Source of the DNA: Clostridiales bacterium
GTDB lineage: Bacteria > Bacillota > Clostridia > Christensenellales > Pumilibacteraceae
NCBI GenBank assembly: GCA_022508445.1
Contig: JAFLVG010000002.1
Location: 186,001-250,000, forward strand
Direction: 5' to 3'
DNA length: 64,000 nucleotides
Shown: positions 8,792 through 18,321 of the stretch, in pieces
Layout of the letters: each line of letters opens with the position of its first letter
Position numbering within the stretch: position 1 is the stretch's first letter
Made by a program: the position numbers and the translations under genes
Notes under the pieces: generated by a model
Databases searched by the model: none
Told to the model about the DNA's origin: nothing
Seen by the model: only the letters and a program-made list of their open reading frames with translations

Positions 8792-8828
8792 AAAACCGCG
8801 CTCGCATTATGTGAGCGCGGTTGAATTT
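8792..8828. terminator. Bidirectional terminator
   Basis: A perfect AACCGCGCTC / GAGCGCGGTT stem lies between two converging genes, with A-rich sequence on the left and T-rich sequence on the right. It can serve both strands. Confidence 0.85.
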
Positions 8829-8846
8829 TGTGTGAAAACTCGGTTT

Positions 8847-9611
8847 TTAATCGTCATTTGCGATACTAGGATCCGTTTTGGACTCCTCTTTTGGAATAAA
8901 ACCTTCGAAAATGTAATTATCGCAAATATCTTGCGCCTTTTTCGCCGCAATTTCGTTCTTTACTGTCCATGCGATAACGGGTAGGCCTGCGTTTTTAACG
9001 TATTTATTTGGAAGGTTGGAAACCTTGTACGCAATAAAATTGGGGTGCGAAACGTCGAGATATTTGAGTTTTTTAAGTCTGTTCCGCTCTCTTCTGGGCA
9101 CGTCGATTTCGGGGTGGTGGAAGTACGACGACAACTGTCCGCGCAAGATTTGCGGAGCATTTTTATAGAAATATTGCATAGAGAACGGATCGAAAGACTG
9201 AACGGCGTATTCGCCGTTGTACGATTTGAGCATATCGGTCAGTATTTCTTCCAATGCGAAGGACTGTTCTGATTTTTTGATTTCGATAAGCAGCGGCACT
9301 TTGCCGTTAACCGTTTCGAGTACGCGTTCGAAAGTGGGGATGCCGTAATCTGTTTTGAGAAGTTTGATTTCGCCGAGATCGGACGCTTTGAGGTTTGCAA
9401 CATATCCGTCGCGATCGGACATGCGGCTTAATTTATCATCGTGGAATACAACAATTGTGCGGTCGTCGAGAATTCTGACGTCAAGCTCAATAGCGAAACC
9501 GTGTTTTACGGAATTTTCAAACGCCGGCAGCGAATTTTCAGGAAATTCGAAATTATGCAGACCGCGATGTGAGATGGGGCGATTTAACACCCATGAAGTC
9601 TTGATTTCCAT
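8847..9611 (-). CDS. Glycerophosphodiester phosphodiesterase
   Basis: The 254-residue protein is a GDPD-family TIM barrel that hydrolyses glycerophosphodiesters to glycerol-3-phosphate and an alcohol. Visible motifs are HRGLHNFEFPENSLPAF near the N-terminus (catalytic HRG and ENS), ELDVRILDDRTIVVFHDD (metal ligands and second catalytic His), LLIEIK, and a C-terminal AWTVKNE. There is no signal peptide, so it should act in the cytosol. It has its own reverse-strand promoter (9640-9668) with a weak AAAGGTAG ribosome binding site, and ends at the bidirectional terminator. Confidence 0.9.
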   Translation of the reverse strand: MEIKTSWVLNRPISHRGLHNFEFPENSLPAFENSVKHGFAIELDVRILDDRTIVVFHDDKLSRMSDRDGYVANLKASDLGEIKLLKTDYGIPTFERVLETVNGKVPLLIEIKKSEQSFALEEILTDMLKSYNGEYAVQSFDPFSMQYFYKNAPQILRGQLSSYFHHPEIDVPRRERNRLKKLKYLDVSHPNFIAYKVSNLPNKYVKNAGLPVIAWTVKNEIAAKKAQDICDNYIFEGFIPKEESKTDPSIANDD

Positions 9612-9639
9612 GGAACTACCTTTTAGTGGGATCTTTTCA

Positions 9640-9668
9640 ATTATATCATCTTTGAAATAATTTTACAA
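9640..9668 (-). promoter_or_regulatory. Promoter of the phosphodiesterase gene
   Basis: On the reverse strand, TTGTAA (9668-9663), a 17-bp spacer with an extended -10 TGA, and a perfect TATAAT (9645-9640). Confidence 0.75.
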
Positions 9669-9726
9669 TTGTTTTTTGATAATTTTAACGAATTTAGTTA
9701 AATTTTCGCCTGTATATTGATTTTTA

Positions 9727-9755
9727 TTGATGTTTTACGAACTATATGCTATAAT
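9727..9755 (+). promoter_or_regulatory. Promoter of lepA, positioned for a leaderless mRNA
   Basis: TTGATG (9727-9732), a 17-bp spacer and TATAAT (9750-9755). Only six bases separate the -10 from the lepA ATG, so transcription would start at or very near the start codon. Confidence 0.7.
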
Positions 9756-9761
9756 TCAAGC

Positions 9762-11567
9762 ATGGAACGACAGAACTTCATACGCAATTTTTGCATTATT
9801 GCGCACATAGATCACGGTAAATCCACTCTCGCGGATAGGCTTATGGAAGCGACCGAGACGCTTACAAAGCGCGAGCTTTCGGCGCAAATGTTAGATAGCA
9901 TGGACATAGAGCGCGAGCGCGGTATTACTATTAAGCTTACGCCCGTCCGCATGTTTTACGATTATAACGGCAATAGATATACCTTCAATCTCATAGACAC
10001 GCCCGGGCATGTAGACTTTACTTATGAGGTTTCGCGCTCTCTTGCCGCGTGCGAGGGTGCGGTACTTGTCGTTGACGCCGCGCAGGGTGTGGAGGCACAA
10101 ACGCTTGCAAATGTGTATCTTGCGCTCGACAACAATCTTGAAATAGTACCGGTGATAAACAAAATAGACCTGCCTGCGGCGCGGCCGGATGAAGTAAAAA
10201 AGGAAATAGAAGATATTATAGGGCTTCCTGCCGACGACGCGCCGTGCATTTCCGCAAAGGAGGGAATCAATATCGATGACGTGCTTCGCGCAATCGCAGA
10301 AAAAGTTCCTCCGCCGTCAGGGAGTGTTGATAAACCGCTCAAATCATTGATTTTCGATTCGTACTACGATAATTACAAGGGCGCGGTTTGCTTGATTCGC
10401 GTAATCGACGGCTCGGTTAAAGCCGGCGATAAGATAATGATGATGTCGACCGGAAAGACCTACGACGTTACCGAAGTCGGGGTGTTTCAGCCCAAACCGG
10501 TAGCGGTAAACGTGCTGTCCGCAGGCGACGTCGGGTATCTTTGCGCGTCCATAAAGTCCATTGCGGACACTGCCCCGGGCGATACCATTACTTTTGCCGA
10601 GCGTCCTGCCGCCGAACCGTGCCCAGGGTATAAAAAGGTCAAACCTGTTGTGTATTGCGGAATATACCCGGCCGACGGCTCGCGTTACGGCGATCTCAAA
10701 GACGCGCTTGAACGCCTTAAATTGAACGACGCTTCGCTGTTTTACGAACCCGAAACTTCAACTGCACTCGGCTTCGGCTTCCGTTGCGGCTTTTTGGGAC
10801 TTTTGCACATGGAAATCATCGAGGAACGTTTGGAACGGGAATTCGATCTCGACATAATCACTACCGCTCCCGGCGTTGTGTACAAGGTGTATACGGCAAA
10901 CAGCATGCTCGAAGTAACAAACCCGTCCAATCTTCCGCCGACAGGCGAAATAGACAGAATGGAAGAGCCGGTGGTAACTGCGTCAATATACACTCCGCCA
11001 GAGTATATCGGTCCTATTATGGAGCTGTGTCAAGACAAGCGCGGCGAATACATCAATATGACTTATATCGAAAAAACGCGCGTTTTGCTCACGTACACAA
11101 TGCCGCTCAACGAGATAGTATACGACTTTTTCGACGGCTTGAAATCTCGGTCGCGCGGATACGCGAGCTTCGATTACGAGCAAGCAGGGTATCGAACGAG
11201 CGATCTTGTCAAGCTCGATATCATGCTCAACGGCGATATTTGCGACGCATTGAGCATAATAGTACACCGCGAAAAGGCGTATTCGCGCGGCAGAGCAATG
11301 GCGGAAAAGCTCAAAGATGTAATTCCCAGAAAGCTGTTTGAAATACCAATTCAAGCCGCGATAGGCGGAAAGGTAATTGCGCGTGAAACCATAAAGGCTC
11401 TTCGCAAGGACGTTCTTGCAAAGTGCTACGGCGGCGACGTAACGCGCAAAAAGAAGCTTTTGGAAAAGCAAAAAGAGGGCAAAAAACGCATGCGCCAGTT
11501 CGGAACGGTTGAAATTCCTTCCGAAGCGTTCATGTCGGTTTTGAAGCTCGACAACGAAAAAAAATGA
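9762..11567 (+). CDS. lepA: Elongation factor 4 (LepA)
   Basis: The 601-residue ribosomal GTPase carries the G motifs [27 protein letters not shown] and SAKEG, EF-G-like domains II, III and V, and the LepA-specific C-terminal domain ending in [15 protein letters not shown]. It back-translocates or remodels stalled ribosomes. The ATG at 9762 has no Shine-Dalgarno sequence and lies at the predicted transcription start. An in-frame TTG at 9717 would precede the promoter and is rejected. lepA overlaps hemW by four bases, and the order lepA-hemW followed by hrcA-grpE-dnaK-dnaJ is widespread in Firmicutes. Confidence 0.96.
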   Translation: MERQNFIRNFCIIAHIDHGKSTLADRLMEATETLTKRELSAQMLDSMDIERERGITIKLTPVRMFYDYNGNRYTFNLIDTPGHVDFTYEVSRSLAACEGAVLVVDAAQGVEAQTLANVYLALDNNLEIVPVINKIDLPAARPDEVKKEIEDIIGLPADDAPCISAKEGINIDDVLRAIAEKVPPPSGSVDKPLKSLIFDSYYDNYKGAVCLIRVIDGSVKAGDKIMMMSTGKTYDVTEVGVFQPKPVAVNVLSAGDVGYLCASIKSIADTAPGDTITFAERPAAEPCPGYKKVKPVVYCGIYPADGSRYGDLKDALERLKLNDASLFYEPETSTALGFGFRCGFLGLLHMEIIEERLEREFDLDIITTAPGVVYKVYTANSMLEVTNPSNLPPTGEIDRMEEPVVTASIYTPPEYIGPIMELCQDKRGEYINMTYIEKTRVLLTYTMPLNEIVYDFFDGLKSRSRGYASFDYEQAGYRTSDLVKLDIMLNGDICDALSIIVHREKAYSRGRAMAEKLKDVIPRKLFEIPIQAAIGGKVIARETIKALRKDVLAKCYGGDVTRKKKLLEKQKEGKKRMRQFGTVEIPSEAFMSVLKLDNEKK

Positions 11568-12679
11568 GCGCGAAAGAAGTCGCACGAAAGCCATACGGCG
11601 CGTATGTGCATATACCGTTTTGTAAATCGAAGTGTTCATACTGCACATTTGTTTCGACCGCCGATTTATCGCTTGAACAAAGATATATTGCGGCGCTCGT
11701 CTCTGAGATTGAAGGTAGCTCGCTCCGCGGCACTTTTGTAGATACGATTTATATCGGAGGCGGAACACCGTCTTGCCTTTACAGGGGCGCATTGACGGCA
11801 ATTTTCTGTGCGCTTAAAAATACATTCGATATTTCAAATGACGTCGAAATAACCGTTGAATGCAATCCGGAAAGCGTGTCGGACTGCTTTATAGACGAAT
11901 GCTCCGAAAACGGTGTGAACCGCATCAGCATGGGCTTGCAATCGTCCGATAACGAGGTGCTACGAACTATCGGAAGAGCTCACGACTTCGAGAAATTTAT
12001 ATCGGCAATCAGCTTACTGAAAACACGGTTTGAAAATATATCTTCCGATATCATTCTCGGCTTGCCCAAGCAGGAGCGCTTTGACGTGTTGCGGTCGATT
12101 GACGTTTTGAAGGACTTTTGCACGCACATATCCGTTTACGCGTTATCGGTGGAGGATGGTACTCCGCTTTTCAGAAGCGGATATGCGGCGGACGATGATT
12201 ATATAGCCGAGTTGTATGATTGTGCGGTCGAGAGGCTGAATGGATACGGTTTTTCGAGATACGAGGTTAGTAACTTTGCCAAACATGGGAAAAGAAGCAG
12301 GCATAACTGCAAATATTGGCAGTGCGATCCGTATATCGGATTTGGCGTAGCGTCACACGGATATGACGGCGATAGCGTGCGGTATTTTCATTCCGACAGT
12401 ATATCCGATTACATCAAGGATACTAAACCGACTTTTAACGAGCTTACGCCCAAAGACATGTACAACGAATATGTAATGTTGCGCCTACGAACGAGCGACG
12501 GAATAGATTTAAGAAAGTTCACACAAAGATTTGGGTATTCTTTCAAAACAAAAAATGCAGACGTGCTTAAATCGCTCGAACGCGACGGACTGATTGAAAC
12601 AGACGATAATTTTGTGCGCATCGCTCCGCAATGTATGTTTGTGATGAACGGGATCATCGAGCAATTGATGCTTGACTGA
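11564..12679 (+). CDS. hemW: HemW-like radical SAM protein
   Basis: The 371-residue protein has the radical SAM cluster motif [12 protein letters not shown] (Cys 20, 24 and 27), a GGGTPS segment, ECNPES, and the HemW C-terminal region ([20 protein letters not shown]). HemW proteins resemble oxygen-independent coproporphyrinogen oxidase but are thought to be heme chaperones; the name coproporphyrinogen oxidase is often given by homology only. The start overlaps the lepA stop as ATGA, so translation is coupled. No other heme genes are nearby. Confidence 0.9.
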   Translation: MSAKEVARKPYGAYVHIPFCKSKCSYCTFVSTADLSLEQRYIAALVSEIEGSSLRGTFVDTIYIGGGTPSCLYRGALTAIFCALKNTFDISNDVEITVECNPESVSDCFIDECSENGVNRISMGLQSSDNEVLRTIGRAHDFEKFISAISLLKTRFENISSDIILGLPKQERFDVLRSIDVLKDFCTHISVYALSVEDGTPLFRSGYAADDDYIAELYDCAVERLNGYGFSRYEVSNFAKHGKRSRHNCKYWQCDPYIGFGVASHGYDGDSVRYFHSDSISDYIKDTKPTFNELTPKDMYNEYVMLRLRTSDGIDLRKFTQRFGYSFKTKNADVLKSLERDGLIETDDNFVRIAPQCMFVMNGIIEQLMLD

Positions 12680-12700
12680 CACTTGTTATTTTGATATAAT
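12672..12700 (+). promoter_or_regulatory. Promoter of the DUF3267-like gene
   Basis: TTGACT (12672-12677), a 17-bp spacer and TATAAT (12695-12700). The -35 overlaps the hemW stop codon. The next gene starts only 11 bases after the -10, leaving a leader of about five bases. Confidence 0.7.
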
Positions 12701-12711
12701 ATGAATATACT

Positions 12712-13296
12712 ATGATGAAATGTTACGATTACAAATCGGCATTACGACTAAATATGCTCGATCCGAAATTAAGGCTGCTGCATAAGCTTAACACCTTTGC
12801 GGTGTTAGCCATACTTTTCGGAAGCGCCGCGGGACTTTTGCTTAACTACTGCCTGCGAATGATAGGGGCGGCAGGCGGAATGTATTTTGTATACGCGTTA
12901 TGCGGATTTGCATTGTGCTTAATTTATCCTTACGTACATGAGTTTGCTCACGCTTTTGCGGTTATTATCATAAAGCGCCAAGTACCCAACGTTAAATTCG
13001 GCAAGCTCGCGGCGTATTGCGGATCACCGGATATCGTTTTCTCGAAAATGCAATACTATTTTGTCGCGGCATTCCCGTTTGTGTTTTATTGTTTAATCTT
13101 GATACCGCTTTGCGTCATTATTCCGGCGATGTATTTCCCGTTACCGTTTATGCCGCTTATCTACAATGTGTTTGGCTCCGCCGCCGACGCGTTTATGATA
13201 AGAATTGCCGTAAAAACGCCGAAAGGAAGTATAATTGTGGACAGCGGAACCGAAATTGTCACTTATATTCCGCTCAAAATCGAACAGAAATCATAA
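12712..13296 (+). CDS. DUF3267-like membrane zincin metalloprotease
   Basis: The 194-residue integral membrane protein has hydrophobic segments at about 27-46, 54-75, 110-135 and 137-160. An HExxH motif (HEFAH, residues 76-80) lies in or near a membrane segment, as in the DUF3267 putative zincin peptidase family. The order HExxH, a P-V-rich linker and a later N/D pair (about residues 155-163) fits a site-2-protease-like fold. The substrate is unknown. There is no ribosome binding site, and the promoter places the transcript start about five bases before the ATG. A terminator follows. Confidence 0.7.
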   Translation: MMKCYDYKSALRLNMLDPKLRLLHKLNTFAVLAILFGSAAGLLLNYCLRMIGAAGGMYFVYALCGFALCLIYPYVHEFAHAFAVIIIKRQVPNVKFGKLAAYCGSPDIVFSKMQYYFVAAFPFVFYCLILIPLCVIIPAMYFPLPFMPLIYNVFGSAADAFMIRIAVKTPKGSIIVDSGTEIVTYIPLKIEQKS

Positions 13297-13352
13297 TCAT
13301 TTTATAATTCGGCACATAACCTTATAAAAGATAAACATATATAAGAACAAAC

Positions 13353-13388
13353 AAAGCCGTATAGCGTTAAACGCGCATACGGTTTTTG
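13353..13388 (+). terminator. Intrinsic terminator
   Basis: GCCGTAT pairs with ATACGGT, with an inner GCGT/ACGC pairing, followed by T5. It isolates the hrcA operon from the gene before. Confidence 0.8.
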
Positions 13389-13419
13389 AAAAAAGGTGTA
13401 AGATTTTCATAAAAAAAGA

Positions 13420-13448
13420 TTGACAAAGAAGGGGTTATATGGTAAACT
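13420..13448 (+). promoter_or_regulatory. Sigma-A promoter of the hrcA operon
   Basis: TTGACA (13420-13425), a 17-bp spacer and TAAACT (13443-13448). The predicted start lies inside the CIRCE element. Confidence 0.8.
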
Positions 13449-13452
13449 TGTT

Positions 13453-13479
13453 TTAGCAGTCAAAGGTTGTGATTGCTAA
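13453..13479 (+). promoter_or_regulatory. CIRCE operator for HrcA, degenerate
   Basis: TTAGCAGTC, nine bases, GATTGCTAA. The consensus is TTAGCACTC-N9-GAGTGCTAA; each arm differs at one position. Its place over the transcription start and directly before hrcA is the standard one. Confidence 0.85.
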
Positions 13480-13494
13480 TTTGTTCGGACTTGG

Positions 13495-14592
13495 ATGTTC
13501 GGGTTTAAAATGGGTTTGACCGGTAGAAAGGAAAAAATACTTCAAGCGGTTGTTGACGGGTATATAGAAAACTGTCAGCCTGTTTCAAGCTCCGAAATCA
13601 AAGAAAAACACCTTCCTGCGCTTTCTTCTGCGACAATTCGCAACGAAATGGCGGCGCTTGAAGAAATGGGGTATCTTACGCAGCTTCACACCTCGTCCGG
13701 CAGAGTCCCGACGGCGGAAGCGTATCGGCTCTATGTCGAAAAGCTCATGCCTCGTCGCAAGCTTACACGTTCGGAGTTGAAAATCGTAAAGCGGTATTTC
13801 AACAAAAAAGTTACCGAGCTTGACGAGGTTCTCAAAAGCACCGCAAAGGTAATTTCAGAGATAACGAACCTTACTTCGGTCGTGTACGCGCAAAACCCGG
13901 AAGACGCCACCGTTTTGAACATTCGCATAGTCAGAATAACCGATTCCACCGCTTTGATTGTTATCGTCACCAATCTCGGGGTACTCAAAGATACGACCGT
14001 GCATATTGGTCAAGGCGTGACAGACGAATACTGCGATCAAGCGTCTAAATTCGTTACGAGCGCGTTCGCCGGGCATAAGATAAGCGAGATAAACAAGCCG
14101 AAGGCGATAGTAAAACAGGTCAAGAAAGAGTACGAGCGAGTGTTCGACACGATTTTGAGAATTTTCAAATCGTACACGCATGAAGAAATGTTTTCGGATA
14201 TAGTTCTCGAAGGCAGTGCGAAGATTCTCGAACAGCCAGAGTACGCCAATTTGCAAAAGGCGAAAGCAATGCTCGAATTTCTGGACGCGAAAGACGAACT
14301 CGTGCCGGTGCTGCAAAATTCGGACGATATGAACATTTCGATTAAAATAGGTAAAGACAACGAGATTAAACAGGGCATGCCGGAATGTGCTATCGTAACC
14401 GCAAGCTATAATATCGACGGCGTTACGGTCGGTAATGCCGGCGTAATCGGTCCCATCAGAATGGACTATTCAAAAGTAATATCGGTGTTGGACTACTTGT
14501 CAAAGACTGTGCAAATGTTGCCGGCAGGCGAAAGTGCAAGCAGAAACGACGAAGAGCCCGACACGGGAAAAACCGACAATGTGTCGGAGTAA
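13495..14592 (+). CDS. hrcA: HrcA, heat-inducible repressor of the dnaK operon
   Basis: The 365-residue protein opens with the HrcA winged helix (RKEKILQAVVDGYIENCQPV, then SSATIRNEMAALEEMGYL and TSSGRVPT). It continues with a GAF-like domain and ends with the typical GPIRMDYSKVISVLDYL. HrcA binds CIRCE and depends on GroEL for activity in well-studied species; groEL is not in this window. Two in-frame ATGs (13495 and 13510) are possible and neither has a strong ribosome binding site; I chose the first. It leads hrcA-grpE-dnaK-dnaJ and probably represses itself. Confidence 0.94.
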   Translation: MFGFKMGLTGRKEKILQAVVDGYIENCQPVSSSEIKEKHLPALSSATIRNEMAALEEMGYLTQLHTSSGRVPTAEAYRLYVEKLMPRRKLTRSELKIVKRYFNKKVTELDEVLKSTAKVISEITNLTSVVYAQNPEDATVLNIRIVRITDSTALIVIVTNLGVLKDTTVHIGQGVTDEYCDQASKFVTSAFAGHKISEINKPKAIVKQVKKEYERVFDTILRIFKSYTHEEMFSDIVLEGSAKILEQPEYANLQKAKAMLEFLDAKDELVPVLQNSDDMNISIKIGKDNEIKQGMPECAIVTASYNIDGVTVGNAGVIGPIRMDYSKVISVLDYLSKTVQMLPAGESASRNDEEPDTGKTDNVSE

Positions 14593-14621
14593 AATTATAA
14601 TTTAAGTATGCGGAGGACATA

Positions 14622-15182
14622 ATGAACGACGAAAAGACCAGAGAGCGTACTCGTGAACTGCCGGTCGTAGAGATGCAGCAGGAAGAATTTAAGGCCATGC
14701 AAAACCAGATGGTCGCCGTATCTCAACAGTTGAGCATTGCGCAAGCTATCGCCGTAAAAGAGAAAGCACGTTCCGAAGAGCTGTCTAACTTGGTCAATCG
14801 TATGCAGGCGGACTTTGACAACTACCGCAAGCGTATGAACGAGAACAACAAAAAGTTGAAAGAGGACGGAATTTGTGCCGTACTCGAAAAGCTCATTCCG
14901 GAGCTTGACGTACTCAAACAAGCTATTCAAACCATCACCGATCCCAAGGTTGCGGAAGGCGTCAAAATGATTTATCGTCAAGTTGTCGATATTCTTACGG
15001 CGTTCGGCGTTGAGGAGATACCTGCGCTCGGTTTGCAGTTCGATCCCAACCTGCACAACGCGGTGATGCAAACAAAGACAACAGATCCCTCTAAGGTCAA
15101 TATGATCGTAGAGGTCTATAACAAAGGCTACAAGTTGGGCGACCGTATATTGCGGCACAGCGTCGTAAGAGTCGCCAATTAA
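14622..15182 (+). CDS. grpE: GrpE, nucleotide exchange factor of DnaK
   Basis: The 186-residue protein has a long N-terminal coiled coil (about 15-85, including NRMQADFDNYRKRM) and the C-terminal beta domain ending in GYKLGDRILRHSVVRVAN, both typical of GrpE. It releases ADP from DnaK. The ATG follows GCGGAGGA. It lies 29 bases after hrcA and 41 bases before dnaK in one operon under CIRCE control. Confidence 0.95.
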   Translation: MNDEKTRERTRELPVVEMQQEEFKAMQNQMVAVSQQLSIAQAIAVKEKARSEELSNLVNRMQADFDNYRKRMNENNKKLKEDGICAVLEKLIPELDVLKQAIQTITDPKVAEGVKMIYRQVVDILTAFGVEEIPALGLQFDPNLHNAVMQTKTTDPSKVNMIVEVYNKGYKLGDRILRHSVVRVAN

Positions 15183-15223
15183 GCAAATAAATTTATAAAT
15201 AACTATTTTGGAGGATTTATTTT

Positions 15224-17029
15224 ATGGGCAAAATCATTGGTATTGACTTAGGTACTACCAATTCATGTGTGGCCGTTCTCGAAGGTGGCGAGCCGGTTGT
15301 AATTCCCAATGCAGAAGGCGGTCGTACAACACCGTCTGTTGTCGGTTTTGCAAAGGACGGCGAGCGTCTTGTAGGTCAGGTTGCAAAGCGCCAAGCGGTT
15401 GCAAACCCCGACAGAACGATCATATCGATTAAGCGTGATATGGGTACGTCCAGGAAAGTCAACATCGACAGAAAAGACTACTCGCCGCAAGAGATTTCCG
15501 CTATGATCTTGACAAAGCTCAAACGCGACGCCGAAAGCTATCTCGGCGAAACTGTTTCGCAGGCGGTTATCACCGTTCCCGCATACTTCAACGACTCGCA
15601 GCGCCAAGCTACAAAGGACGCCGGCAGAATCGCAGGTCTCGAAGTTTTGCGTATTATCAACGAGCCTACGGCGGCGGCGCTCGCTTACGGTCTCGATAAG
15701 GGACAAAATTCCAGCCAGAAGGTCTTTATTTACGACTTAGGCGGCGGTACGTTCGATATTTCGATTCTGGAAATAGGCGACGGCGTATTCGAGGTTTTGG
15801 CGACTGCCGGTGATACAAGACTCGGCGGCGACGACTTCGACCAGGTTATCATCGACTACCTTGTTCAAGAGTTTAAGAACGATCAGGGCATCGATTTGAG
15901 CAAGGACCGTATGGCAATGCAACGCCTTAAAGAAGCTGCGGAAAAGGCCAAGATCGACCTTTCCGGTACGCAGAAGACAACGGTCAGCCTTCCGTTCATT
16001 ACGGCGGACGCTACCGGCCCCAAGCATTTGGAATACGAGATTACGAGAGCAAAGTTCGAAGCGCTTTCTCAAAAGCTCGTCGATCGCTCCATCGAGCTCA
16101 CCAAAAAGGCTATGTCGGACGCAGGCTTTACCAACAACGACATCGACAAGGTTATCATGGTCGGCGGTTCGACGCGTATACCCGCGGTTGTCGAGGCTGT
16201 TCGTAAGCTTTCCGGCAAAGAGCCGTTCAAGGGAATTAACCCCGACGAATGTGTTGCCGTCGGTGCGGCTATTCAAGGCGGTGTTCTTGCCGGCGAGGTT
16301 AAGGACGTTCTCCTTCTCGACGTTACTCCGCTTTCGCTCGGTATCGAAACTGTCGGCGGTATATTCACCAAGCTTATTCCGAGAAACACGACAATCCCGA
16401 CCAAGAAGTCGCAGGTATTCTCGACCGCTACCGACAATCAGCCTTCGGTTGATATTCACGTTTTGCAGGGCGAGCGCGAAATAGCCGCTCACAACAAAAC
16501 CCTTGCACGTTTCGAGCTCGGCGGTATTCCGCCTGCACCTCGCGGCGTTCCCCAAATCGAGGTTACGTTCGATATTGACGCAAACGGTATCGTTCACGTT
16601 TCCGCAAAGGACAAGGGAACAGGCAAGGAGCAACGCGTCACCGTTACCGCATCCACTAACCTTACAGAGGCTCAAATTCAACAGGCTATCAAGGACGCGG
16701 AGAAATTCGCTGACGAGGACGCGCAACGCAAAGAAGTCGTCGATGCAAAGAACCAAGCGGATATGCTTGTATTCTCTATCGAGAAGTTCTTGCGCGAGAA
16801 CGGCGACACCATTTCCGCCGATGAAAAAGACGAGCTCAACAAGGAAATGGCAAACGTGAGAGAGGTCATCAAGACCGAAGATTTGGAAGCTATCCGCGAC
16901 GCAGTGGAAGTTCTCCAAAAACTTTCCAACGGCATATTCTCCAAACTCTATGAGAACGGCACTGCTCAACCCGAAGAGAATGTTGTAATTGATAATGCCG
17001 AGGAAGTTGTAGACGATAACAATATGTAA
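15224..17029 (+). CDS. dnaK: DnaK, Hsp70 chaperone
   Basis: The 601-residue protein has the ATPase domain signature [18 protein letters not shown] at the start, the phosphate motifs [10 protein letters not shown] and [10 protein letters not shown], the linker [13 protein letters not shown], the beta-sandwich substrate domain and a helical lid. It ends in an acidic tail without the EEVD of eukaryotes. The length is near normal for Firmicutes. A TTGGAGGA site precedes the ATG. It works with GrpE and DnaJ encoded on either side. Confidence 0.98.
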   Translation: MGKIIGIDLGTTNSCVAVLEGGEPVVIPNAEGGRTTPSVVGFAKDGERLVGQVAKRQAVANPDRTIISIKRDMGTSRKVNIDRKDYSPQEISAMILTKLKRDAESYLGETVSQAVITVPAYFNDSQRQATKDAGRIAGLEVLRIINEPTAAALAYGLDKGQNSSQKVFIYDLGGGTFDISILEIGDGVFEVLATAGDTRLGGDDFDQVIIDYLVQEFKNDQGIDLSKDRMAMQRLKEAAEKAKIDLSGTQKTTVSLPFITADATGPKHLEYEITRAKFEALSQKLVDRSIELTKKAMSDAGFTNNDIDKVIMVGGSTRIPAVVEAVRKLSGKEPFKGINPDECVAVGAAIQGGVLAGEVKDVLLLDVTPLSLGIETVGGIFTKLIPRNTTIPTKKSQVFSTATDNQPSVDIHVLQGEREIAAHNKTLARFELGGIPPAPRGVPQIEVTFDIDANGIVHVSAKDKGTGKEQRVTVTASTNLTEAQIQQAIKDAEKFADEDAQRKEVVDAKNQADMLVFSIEKFLRENGDTISADEKDELNKEMANVREVIKTEDLEAIRDAVEVLQKLSNGIFSKLYENGTAQPEENVVIDNAEEVVDDNNM

Positions 17030-17093
17030 TGCCTATCTGCATAAATTTTGTAATGTAAAGGTACGGCATCTTTCGTGAATGCGGAGTTAAAAT

Positions 17094-18203
17094 ATGGCAA
17101 AGAATTATTATGAATTGTTGGGCGTATCCAAAACCGCATCCGACGATGAGCTTAAATCGGCGTTCCGCAAACTTGCCCGTCAGTATCACCCCGATTTACA
17201 CCCGGGCGACGAGGTAGCCGCAAACAAGTTTAAAGACATCAACGAGGCATACGAAACGCTTTCAGATCCGCAAAAACGCTCCGAATACGACGCCGCCCAA
17301 GCAGGTGGCGGCGCCGGATTCGGCGGAGCAGGCGGAGCCGGTGGTGCGGGCGGCGCGCGTGGCGCCGGTGGCGGAAGCTTTTTCGACGATTTCGTAAACA
17401 TGTTCGGCGGCGACCATCACGGCGGTCAAAGTAGCAACGGCGGCGATATCAGCCTGAATGTAACGCTTTCGTTCGAGGAAGCGGCTTACGGCACGCAAAA
17501 GGAAATTACCGTCAACCGACTTGAACCGTGCGGAGCATGTCGAGGCACGGGCGCGAAAAACGGCACGCAGTTTGTCAAGTGTACGAATTGCGGCGGTACG
17601 GGTAAGGTCAGATACGCGCAAGAGACGCCGTTCGGAAGAGTTGTCAGCATGAAGCCTTGTAATATCTGCGGAGGTACAGGTCGTAAGGTTACGGAGCCTT
17701 GTACTGTTTGCGGTGGACGTGGTTCTATGCGCAAAAACTCCAATCTTCGTATAACTTTCCCACCCGGTGTCGAGCATAACCAAATCATGACGATACAAGG
17801 CGAGGGCGAGCGTTCGAGATCAGGTTCAAAAGCGGGAAACCTTATATTGACGATAACGGTTATGCCGCATAGGCTGTTCCGCCGTAAAGGATTGGATTTG
17901 CTTGTTGACATACCCGTGTCGTTTACGCAAGCGCTGCTTGGCGACAAAGTACTCGTACCCGCATTAAGAGGCAATAAGATAGCTTTCTCGTTGCCCGAAG
18001 GCGCGCAGAGCGGAATGACGTTCAAGCTCAAAGAACAAGGTTTGGAAAACCCCAAAAAACAATTGAAGGGCGACTTACTCGTAACTATCGATATCGAGTT
18101 GCCCCGCAACCTTACAAAAGACCAAAAACAAAAAATCAAGGAGCTTCACGAGAGCTTTAAAGTTGAACAATACGATAAAGCGCGTGAGTTCATAAAGAAA
18201 TAA
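17094..18203 (+). CDS. dnaJ: DnaJ, Hsp40 co-chaperone
   Basis: The 369-residue protein is a complete class A J-protein. It has a J domain with YHPD near residue 36, a Gly-rich linker (about 66-104) made largely of GGAGGA-type repeats, a zinc domain with four CxxCxGxG-type repeats (CGACRGTG, CTNCGGTG, CNICGGTG, CTVCGGRG), and the C-terminal peptide-binding domains. It delivers substrates to DnaK and stimulates its ATPase. It is the last gene of the hrcA operon; a possible terminator hairpin follows. Confidence 0.97.
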   Translation: MAKNYYELLGVSKTASDDELKSAFRKLARQYHPDLHPGDEVAANKFKDINEAYETLSDPQKRSEYDAAQAGGGAGFGGAGGAGGAGGARGAGGGSFFDDFVNMFGGDHHGGQSSNGGDISLNVTLSFEEAAYGTQKEITVNRLEPCGACRGTGAKNGTQFVKCTNCGGTGKVRYAQETPFGRVVSMKPCNICGGTGRKVTEPCTVCGGRGSMRKNSNLRITFPPGVEHNQIMTIQGEGERSRSGSKAGNLILTITVMPHRLFRRKGLDLLVDIPVSFTQALLGDKVLVPALRGNKIAFSLPEGAQSGMTFKLKEQGLENPKKQLKGDLLVTIDIELPRNLTKDQKQKIKELHESFKVEQYDKAREFIKK

Positions 18204-18216
18204 TACTTTGGGCAAA

Positions 18217-18251
18217 AGCCGCCGCACGCCTATTTGTTCGGCGGTTATTTG
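18217..18251 (+). terminator. Possible terminator after dnaJ
   Basis: CCGCCG (18219-18224) pairs with CGGCGG (18239-18244) across a 14-base loop, followed by TTATTT. The loop is long and the T run is interrupted, so this is tentative. Confidence 0.45.
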
Positions 18252-18321
18252 CGTTTTAGAATAACGGTGCATGTTTTCTTTGCATGCCTTAATATTCAAT
18301 GCTACCGAAACGGAGAAAGCT

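Noticed and set aside
15737..16969. 410-residue reverse-strand open frame inside dnaK
   Set aside because: It is a shadow of the dnaK codon pattern, with no homology, promoter or ribosome binding site. Similar long shadows inside rny and the secreted GH53 gene were also dropped.
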